A stretch of 64,000 nt of DNA, taken from NCBI RefSeq assembly GCF_025566965.1, contig NZ_JAOQJL010000015.1, positions 19,458-83,457 of the forward strand, written 5' to 3'. Under the pieces are notes generated by a model that worked only from the letters and a program-made list of their open reading frames with translations, was not told the DNA's origin and made no database searches. This document shows positions 58,750-64,000 of this stretch, piece by piece (position 1 is the first letter of the stretch; the number at the start of each line of letters is the position of its first letter). Source of the DNA: Blautia_A ammoniilytica (GTDB taxonomy: Bacteria; Bacillota; Clostridia; Lachnospirales; Lachnospiraceae). The position numbers and the translations under genes are program-made.

Positions 58750-59325
58750 TTGTGGTACTATTATAGGGTACTGCACTCCGGTGGCCCGGATGGAGAAATT
58801 GGTGCATCACTTAGATATTTGTCCCAGCGCTTTACAATGCCAAATCGAATGGCAACAGCCGTTTTAAACGACATTGGAACTGAAGAACTGGCCCATTTAG
58901 AAATGGTCTCCACCATCGTTCATCAGCTCACTCGAGATCTTACTATGGAAGAAATCGAAAAGTACGGTTTAGGAGCATATTATATTGACCATACCGTAGG
59001 CATATGGCCGCAAGCAGCTGGTGGAATCCCTTTTAATGCTTGCGAATTTCAAAGTAAAGGAGATCCTATCACCGATCTTTTTGAAGACCTTGCAGCGGAA
59101 CAAAAAGCACGCGCCACATATGACAACATTCTTCGCGTTGTAGGTAACACGCCGGAAATCGCAAATCCGATTCGGTTTCTTCGTGCAAGAGAAGTAGTGC
59201 ATTTTCAGCGTTTTGGTGAAGCACTTCGTTCCATTCAAGAAAACCTGGATGCAAAAAATTTCTATGCATTTAATCCAAGCTTTGACAACCCTTGTACTGC
59301 TTCATGTAAGGAATGCAATTCATAA
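58750..59325 (+). pseudogene. cotJC: CotJC-type manganese catalase lacking its N-terminus
   Basis: From about SGGPDGEIGASLRYLSQRF (58774 on) the product is a normal manganese catalase/spore coat CotJC: IGTEELAHLEMVSTIVHQL and AREVVHFQRFGEAL carry the Glu/His metal ligands, and NFYAFNPSFDN is the family end. The ~30 residues normally before GGPDGE (MWxYEKxLQYPVNI-like) are missing, replaced by phage-side sequence with a stop at 58738. A TTG at 58750 could start a short leader, but no ribosome site is seen. The gene appears interrupted at the prophage right border. Its 5' part is not in this window. Confidence 0.85.
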
Positions 59326-59360
59326 ATCAGGATACTTCGTTATATCTTATTCTTATTTTA

Positions 59361-59390
59361 AACAGCATCGCACCTGCGGTGCTGTTTGCT
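59361..59390 (+). terminator. cotJC terminator
   Basis: AACAGCATCGCACC/TGCGGTGCTGTT stem (59361-59386) followed by TGCTTTG. Placed 35 nt after the cotJC stop. Confidence 0.7.
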
Positions 59391-59418
59391 TTGATGCACT
59401 CATTCTCAAAATTATATT

Positions 59419-59599
59419 CAAGAATGCCTCGGCATTCTTGCTGCGAGGTGCGCGTCATGCAATTGCATGACATATTTCTCCTGCGCACCTCTGCAATCCT
59501 GCCGGAGGCTATATCAGCTGGGGGATTGACTCCCTCCACTGATACCAGCTTGTTGCTCACCACCTATAGAGGTGGGAGTCATCTCCCAGCTGATATACT
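59419..59599 (-). repeat. 181-bp structured dispersed repeat, copy B
   Basis: Reverse-oriented copy of 3485-3665 differing at roughly a dozen positions; both are exactly 181 bp by my alignment. It lies just outside the prophage, between cotJC and trkA. Copies A and B therefore form an inverted pair that spans the prophage and 15 kb of chromosome. Confidence 0.8.
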
Positions 59600-59630
59600 G
59601 TTATATACTACCCGACTTATAAAAATACGG

Positions 59631-59659
59631 TTTCAAAACCACAGCAACAGTGATATAAT
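59631..59659 (+). promoter_or_regulatory. trkA promoter
   Basis: TTTCAA (59631-59636), 17-nt spacer ending in TGA, TATAAT (59654-59659): an extended -10 resembling that of pncB. It sits 52 nt before the trkA start. Confidence 0.55.
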
Positions 59660-59711
59660 AAAGTGGGTATTTTCAATATATCATATTACATGATACAAAT
59701 ATGGAGGAATT

Positions 59712-61070
59712 ATGCAAATCATTATTGTTGGATGCGGCAAAGTAGGACGCACCCTTGCTGAACAATTACAAGAAGAAGATACAGACCTAACACTGATCGA
59801 TATTTCTGCTGACAAGATCAACTCAATATCTGATGATATTGATGCATTGTATGTGATTGGTAATGGAGCCAGCATTAATACCCTGATGGAAGCAGGTATT
59901 GAAACAGCCGATCTTCTTATCGCTGTTACGGCTTCTGATGAATTAAATCTTCTTTGTTGCCTAATTGCCCAGAAAACCGGACATTGCCACACCATTGCCC
60001 GTGTACGTAATCCTATCTACAGTGATGAGATCAGCTTCATTAAAGAACGTCTCGGTGTTACCATGATCATTAATCCGGAATTAGCTGCAGCCCAAGAAAT
60101 CTACAGACTGCTGCGCTTTCCTTCAGCCATCAAGATTGATACCTTTGCACGTGGCCGCGTAGAACTTCTGAAATTCAAAGTCCTTCCAGAATTTGGACTA
60201 GACGGAATGCAGATTTCACGTTTTGCTGATACATTTCGCTGTGATATCCTGATATGTGCTATTGAAAGCCGTTCAGGCATGGCCATTCCCGGAGGTAATC
60301 ATGTGATTCATGATGGAGACATGGTATCCATACTGGCAACTCCTCAAAATGCAGCCATGTTTTTCAAAAAGATTGGTTTAAAAACACATCAGGTAAAAAA
60401 TACTATCATTGTAGGTGGTGGCACAATTTCCTATTATTTGGCTAAAGCACTACTTTCTATGAAGATCAATGTAAAAATTATTGAGCAGAACAAAGAACGT
60501 TGTGAAGTACTCAGTGACCTTTTACCCAATGCCACGATCATCAATGGAGACGGGACATCAAAGCCACTTCTTATGTCAGAAGGACTTGCTGATGTGGAAT
60601 CCTTTGTAGCACTTACCAATTTTGATGAAGAAAATGTATTTCTGTCTCTTTTTGCTAAAAGTATTTCTGATGGGAAGCTTGTAGCAAAAGTAAACCGTCT
60701 GGCATTTGATGATGTAATAGATTCCCTCGAAATCGGCAGTGTGATCTATCCCAAATATATCACAGCGGATCATATTCTACAGTATGTTCGCGCTATGCGA
60801 AATTCCATTGGCAGTAATGTAGAAACTCTTTATCATATCCTGGATGGTAAAGCCGAAGCCCTGGAATTTGTGATCCGTGAAAATTGTCCTGTTTTAGGCA
60901 AGACTCTGTCTGAACTGAATCTTAAAAAGAATCTTCTTGTAGGCTGTCTTCATCGAAACGGCATGGTTCGTATTCCAAGAGGTCAAGATACGATCCAGAT
61001 TGGTGATACTGTAATCATTGTAACAACTAATAAAGGTCTCTGCGATATCAGTGACATCCTGGATCGGTAA
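59712..61070 (+). CDS. trkA: Trk potassium uptake regulatory protein TrkA
   Basis: A 452-aa cytosolic NAD-binding gate for the K+ channel TrkH. It has two RCK modules: QIIIVGCGKVGRTLAEQL (GxGxxG, residues 2-19), TrkA-C (about 140-220), TIIVGGGTISYYLAKALLS (second RCK, about 232) and a second TrkA-C (about 375-450). This four-part arrangement is the TrkA type, not the single-RCK KtrA. It is followed 15 bases later by trkH. GGAGG-type site before ATG. Confidence 0.93.
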   Translation: MQIIIVGCGKVGRTLAEQLQEEDTDLTLIDISADKINSISDDIDALYVIGNGASINTLMEAGIETADLLIAVTASDELNLLCCLIAQKTGHCHTIARVRNPIYSDEISFIKERLGVTMIINPELAAAQEIYRLLRFPSAIKIDTFARGRVELLKFKVLPEFGLDGMQISRFADTFRCDILICAIESRSGMAIPGGNHVIHDGDMVSILATPQNAAMFFKKIGLKTHQVKNTIIVGGGTISYYLAKALLSMKINVKIIEQNKERCEVLSDLLPNATIINGDGTSKPLLMSEGLADVESFVALTNFDEENVFLSLFAKSISDGKLVAKVNRLAFDDVIDSLEIGSVIYPKYITADHILQYVRAMRNSIGSNVETLYHILDGKAEALEFVIRENCPVLGKTLSELNLKKNLLVGCLHRNGMVRIPRGQDTIQIGDTVIIVTTNKGLCDISDILDR

Positions 61071-61085
61071 AGGAGTACAGCTGTT

Positions 61086-62525
61086 ATGAATTATTCAATC
61101 ATTGCTTACATTATCGGTTCTATTCTGAAGCTGGAGGCCGTTTTTATGCTGCTTCCCTGCATCACAGCACTGATCTATCAAGAGCAGTCCGGATTTGCAT
61201 TTCTGATCACAATGGTCATCTGTCTGATCATTGGTTTCTTGCTTACTATAAAAAAGACAGGAAATAAAGTGTTCCATGCAAAAGAAGGCTTTGTTACAGT
61301 AGCTCTAAGCTGGCTGATTCTTAGTATTGCAGGTGCCGCTCCCTTTGTTATAAGTGGAAGCATTCCGGATCCTGTAGATGCATTGTTTGAAACAGTTTCC
61401 GGTTTTACAACAACAGGATCCAGTATTCTTTCTGATGTGGAAGCTTTATCCCATTGTATGCTTTTCTGGAGAAGTTTTACACACTGGATCGGTGGCATGG
61501 GCGTACTTGTATTTATACTATGCCTGCTCCCTTTAACCGGAGGATATCATATGAACCTTATGAAAGCGGAAAGCCCTGGTCCTTCCGTAAACCGTCTGGT
61601 TCCCAAAGTACAGTCTACTGCCAAAATCCTTTATACTATTTACCTTGGCATGACACTGTTACAGATTCTTCTTTTACTGATTGGTAAAATGCCATTATTT
61701 GATACCTTATGTATTACCTTTGGAACTGCAGGTACAGGAGGTTTTGGCATAAAAAACAGCAGTATAGCTGGCTATAGTACTTACATCCAGGTGATTGTTA
61801 CCATTTTCATGATCCTGTTTGGTATTAACTTTAATGTGTATTTCTTACTCCTCACACGCAAATTTACGCAGGCTTTCAAACACGAAGAAGTAAGATATTA
61901 TCTAGGGATCATTGCATTTTCTACTATTATAATTGCCCTGAACACAAAACATCTGTTTCAGAACATAGGCACTGCATTTCAACAGTCAGCTTTCCAAGTG
62001 GGTTCAATTATAACCACAACCGGATATAGCACTACTGATTTTAATCAATGGCCTGCCCTGTCGAAAACTATTTTGGTTTTACTTATGTTTATCGGCGCCT
62101 GTGCTGGAAGTACCGGTGGTGGCTTCAAGGTATCCCGACTTATCATATTGTGTAAAACTGCCCGTAAAGAATTAACCCTTTGTCTACATCCCAATGCAGT
62201 CAAAAAGGTCAAAATGGACGGAAAAGCAATCCCTCATGAAGTGGTACGAACTACCAATATTTTTCTTTTCGTCTATGTGTTAGTTTTTGGATTATCTGTT
62301 TTGCTGATCAGCATAGATAATTTTGATCTGACTACGAATTTTACTGCAGTGGCAGCAACCTTTAATAATATCGGTCCAGGCCTGGAAATGGTTGGCCCAA
62401 CGCAGAACTTTGGATTGTTTTCCCATTTTTCCAAATGTGTACTTATTTTTGATATGTTAGCAGGAAGACTTGAGATTTTCCCTCTTCTTATTCTCTTTAA
62501 AAAAGATACCTGGAAAAAATTCTGA
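61086..62525 (+). CDS. trkH: Trk potassium channel subunit TrkH
   Basis: A 479-aa polytopic membrane protein, the K+-conducting part of the Trk system. Pore selectivity segments are visible as TVSGFTTTGSS (about 97), FGTAGTGGFG (about 215), TTTGYSTTD (about 311) and FNNIGPGLEMVG (about 430), the four P-loop repeats. It is translated from the same message as trkA. A GTACCGGC hairpin follows at 62746. Confidence 0.93.
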   Translation: MNYSIIAYIIGSILKLEAVFMLLPCITALIYQEQSGFAFLITMVICLIIGFLLTIKKTGNKVFHAKEGFVTVALSWLILSIAGAAPFVISGSIPDPVDALFETVSGFTTTGSSILSDVEALSHCMLFWRSFTHWIGGMGVLVFILCLLPLTGGYHMNLMKAESPGPSVNRLVPKVQSTAKILYTIYLGMTLLQILLLLIGKMPLFDTLCITFGTAGTGGFGIKNSSIAGYSTYIQVIVTIFMILFGINFNVYFLLLTRKFTQAFKHEEVRYYLGIIAFSTIIIALNTKHLFQNIGTAFQQSAFQVGSIITTTGYSTTDFNQWPALSKTILVLLMFIGACAGSTGGGFKVSRLIILCKTARKELTLCLHPNAVKKVKMDGKAIPHEVVRTTNIFLFVYVLVFGLSVLLISIDNFDLTTNFTAVAATFNNIGPGLEMVGPTQNFGLFSHFSKCVLIFDMLAGRLEIFPLLILFKKDTWKKF

Positions 62526-62745
62526 TTAGCTTGTACTACGTGCAGAAATCTACCAAATGACAATACTCAGAAAGAATGACTACGATGGTGATGTGATAAA
62601 AAAATTTTTTCATGGTTTTAAAAAATTCTAATTATTCATATTTTGTTCATATCGACGTCATTATATAGACATATCTTTAATGTATATTGATATTCGTAGA
62701 AAGCATTATGTCTTTCTTAATTTAATATTTTTCTTTTTCATACGC

Positions 62746-62765
62746 GCCGGTACGAAAGTACCGGC
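62746..62765. terminator. Hairpin between trkH and the radical SAM gene
   Basis: GCCGGTAC-GAAA-GTACCGGC, a GNRA-capped 8-bp stem. A T-rich stretch follows at 62788-62798 on the plus strand. The 62526-62793 gap has no ORF. Confidence 0.6.
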
Positions 62766-62793
62766 CTCCTTCCATTTATAAGATCTTTTTTTA

Positions 62794-63705
62794 TTATACC
62801 CCTTCATAATCAAAATCTGGAATAAAGCTTTCTTTTGCTGTATCACCTTCCTGAAAGAATCCATTACTTATTCCCAATTCCAACGCAGCATTTAATACTT
62901 TTTCATATTCTCTTACAGTTACTTTTCGATTCAACTCTTTATATTTTTCCTGTTTGAACACGGGTGTATATTGATTCATAATACTGATAAATATATGATC
63001 TCCATATGTTTTTTTCAGATACTCCATCACTTTTATGGCATTTTTTGTATGCCCTGGCAATATTAAATGCCTGACCATTGTACCCCGGATCATATACCCA
63101 TCTCTGTCAAACACGCAGTCACCAGTCTGTCTGACCATCTCTTTTAATGCCAGCTTAGCTGTTGTTGGATATTCTGGTGCATTGGAATAATCTGCTGCAA
63201 GTTCTTCCTCTGCATACTTAAAGTCCGGCAGATATACATCCACATACCCTTCCAGACTTCTTATTGTAGAAATACTTTCATATCCGCTGGAATTATATAC
63301 TACTGGCAAATGAAATCCCTTATCCCTGGCTTTTTCCAATGCCTCTATGACCTGCGGAACATATTGCGTGGCTGTTACAAGATTGATATTTGCTGCACCT
63401 TTTTGTTCCAGTTCCAGAAAAATATCAGCTAAACGATTTACTGTAATTATTTTTCCACTTTTTCCAATAGCAATGTTATGATTCTGGCAAAAACAACATC
63501 GCAATCCGCAACCTGTGAAAAATACTGCTCCAGAACCTTTCTTTCCTGAAATACAAGGCTCTTCCCACATATGCAAAGCAGCCCTGGCCACTCTCACTTG
63601 ATCATCCATCCCACAATATCCGGTTTTCCCATGTATACGATCCACGCCACACTTCCTTGGGCATAACCTGCATGACGTCAATGTTTTGATTCTGTCTTCT
63701 ACCAT
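62794..63705 (-). CDS. Radical SAM protein (PflA-like activase family)
   Basis: A 303-aa radical SAM protein. N-terminal CRLCPRKCGVDR (extra Cys pair) and a radical SAM motif TGCGLRCCFCQNHNIA (CxxxCxxC) at about residue 69 are diagnostic of the PflA/AmmeMemoRadiSam-like group. VVYNSSGYES and DVYLPDFKYA follow. It probably activates a glycyl radical enzyme or modifies a partner; none is visible nearby. Start 63705 follows AAGAGG; a longer frame to 63756 lacks a site. Confidence 0.88.
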   Translation of the reverse strand: MVEDRIKTLTSCRLCPRKCGVDRIHGKTGYCGMDDQVRVARAALHMWEEPCISGKKGSGAVFFTGCGLRCCFCQNHNIAIGKSGKIITVNRLADIFLELEQKGAANINLVTATQYVPQVIEALEKARDKGFHLPVVYNSSGYESISTIRSLEGYVDVYLPDFKYAEEELAADYSNAPEYPTTAKLALKEMVRQTGDCVFDRDGYMIRGTMVRHLILPGHTKNAIKVMEYLKKTYGDHIFISIMNQYTPVFKQEKYKELNRKVTVREYEKVLNAALELGISNGFFQEGDTAKESFIPDFDYEGV

Positions 63706-63732
63706 ATTTTCCTCTTTCTTTATTAAACAGAA

Positions 63733-63760
63733 GTAACAGGTGAGGGTACTAAACAATTAC
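63733..63760. repeat. REP-like palindromic repeat
   Basis: GTAACAGGTGAGGGTACTAAACAATTAC resembles the unit at 10023-10049 and the sequence at about 3673-3697 (CAGTATTCTCACAGTTA in reverse). Imperfect 26-28 bp palindrome with GTAAC/GTTAC ends. Confidence 0.5.
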
Positions 63761-63781
63761 AAACTAACTAATTTTTATATA

Positions 63782-63825
63782 CAAAAAAAGCAATGAACCA
63801 AGTCCACTGCTCAAATGCTTTTGTA
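63782..63825 (-). terminator. rRNA operon terminator
   Basis: Minus strand AAAAGCATTTGAGCAGTGG ... CATTGCTTTT then TTTG: a stem flanked by an A-run and T-run about 55 bases after the 23S 3' end. Confidence 0.55.
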
Positions 63826-63880
63826 CCTTCAAAACCACATACATGCTGACATCCTTTGGAATCGTGAAATCCTGCTTTTT

Positions 63881-64000
63881 GGTCAAGCCCTCGACCGATT
63901 AGTACTGGTCAACTCCGTACATTACTGCACTTCCATCTCCAGCCTATCTACCTCGTCGTCTTCAAGGGGTCTTACTTCTTTCGAATGGGATATCTCATCT
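63881..64000 (-). rRNA. 23S ribosomal RNA, 3' end (truncated by window)
   Basis: The minus strand reads GGTAGATAGGCTGGAGATGG ... CAGTACTAATCGGTCGAGGG followed by CTTGACC, the conserved 3' end of 23S rRNA. The gene continues past the window edge. The mature 3' end is placed at about 63881. No 5S gene lies between this end and the terminator. Confidence 0.92.

Larger units (their letters stand above)
18223..58780. mobile_element. Siphovirus-like prophage (about 40.5 kb)
   Basis: It contains a near-complete set of temperate tailed-phage modules: lysis, tail, capsid, packaging, replication, repressor region and integrase. Almost all lytic genes are on the minus strand, and the lysogeny arm is on the plus strand. 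The left border is the tRNA-Lys fragment and the right border is inside cotJC just after a serine recombinase; the two borders do not belong to one simple integration event. Two homopolymer-associated frame breaks (42740-42748, 52259-52267) are the only visible damage. Confidence 0.9.

Noticed and set aside
58750..58773. A complete short-start CotJC beginning at TTG 58750
   Set aside because: No ribosome site precedes it and the leader differs from the family; a stop codon lies just before. The similarity starts only at SGGPDGE.

Overview
The window comes from a low-to-moderate GC, endospore-forming Firmicute, most like a gut Lachnospiraceae such as a Blautia or Dorea relative. Evidence: SpoVT, SpoIIQ and SpoIID orthologues, a CotJC-type manganese catalase, Gram-positive Shine-Dalgarno sites throughout, YedF/DUF3343 selenium-metabolism proteins, and phage families typical of this group. 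The window opens inside a regulator gene and closes inside a 23S rRNA gene (minus strand).

Left chromosomal part (1-18222). A truncated XRE/DUF2007 regulator is followed by a compact type I toxin-antitoxin-like locus, a 54-bp fragment of the 3' end of tuf, and an IS1182-like insertion sequence lying between two terminator hairpins. Then come tRNA-Gln(CTG), a 181-bp structured repeat, pncB, a VanY-type peptidase, spoVT behind a sigma-G-type promoter, ltaE, a phosphatidyltransferase, a hemolysin III protein, a GIY-YIG protein, spoIIQ-spoIID, a membrane metallophosphoesterase, a DUF975/CmpB membrane protein, and a serine hydrolase-DUF3343-yedF cluster.

Prophage (about 18223-58780). A siphovirus-type genome is read almost entirely on the minus strand. 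From right to left it has: an early/replication module (52.7-41.1 kb: DUF2815, DUF2800, family A DNA polymerase, VapE primase-helicase, VRR-NUC, SNF2 helicase, small zinc proteins); a late regulator with a repeat-containing promoter and a phage tRNA-Ile(TAT); packaging (terS, terL, portal); a MuF-type capsid protein with a toxin-like C-terminus; a cargo block (30.7-34.4 kb) with a tandem Tad2 anti-Thoeris protein, a lipoprotein and a fibre-like protein; scaffold, capsid and connectors; tail (with a programmed -1 frameshift in the tail chaperone), tape measure, Tal and fibre; then holin and amidase. The plus-strand lysogeny arm (52.8-58.7 kb) has an operator array, an XRE repressor, an ImmA-like protease, an unusual membrane/FtsK-gamma/pseudo-FtsK/Mrr-nuclease fusion, a Uma2 nuclease and a large serine recombinase.

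The prophage ends do not match. The left end is a 44-nt tRNA-Lys 3' fragment, the usual mark of a tyrosine-integrase element. The right end is a serine recombinase abutting an N-terminally truncated cotJC. This suggests a hybrid prophage or a chromosomal rearrangement, and possibly a phage interrupting a spore-coat gene.

Right chromosomal part (58.8-64 kb). The cotJC remnant, the second (inverted) 181-bp repeat, the potassium-uptake pair trkA-trkH, a radical SAM protein, and the 3' end of a 23S rRNA gene with no 5S gene between it and the terminator.
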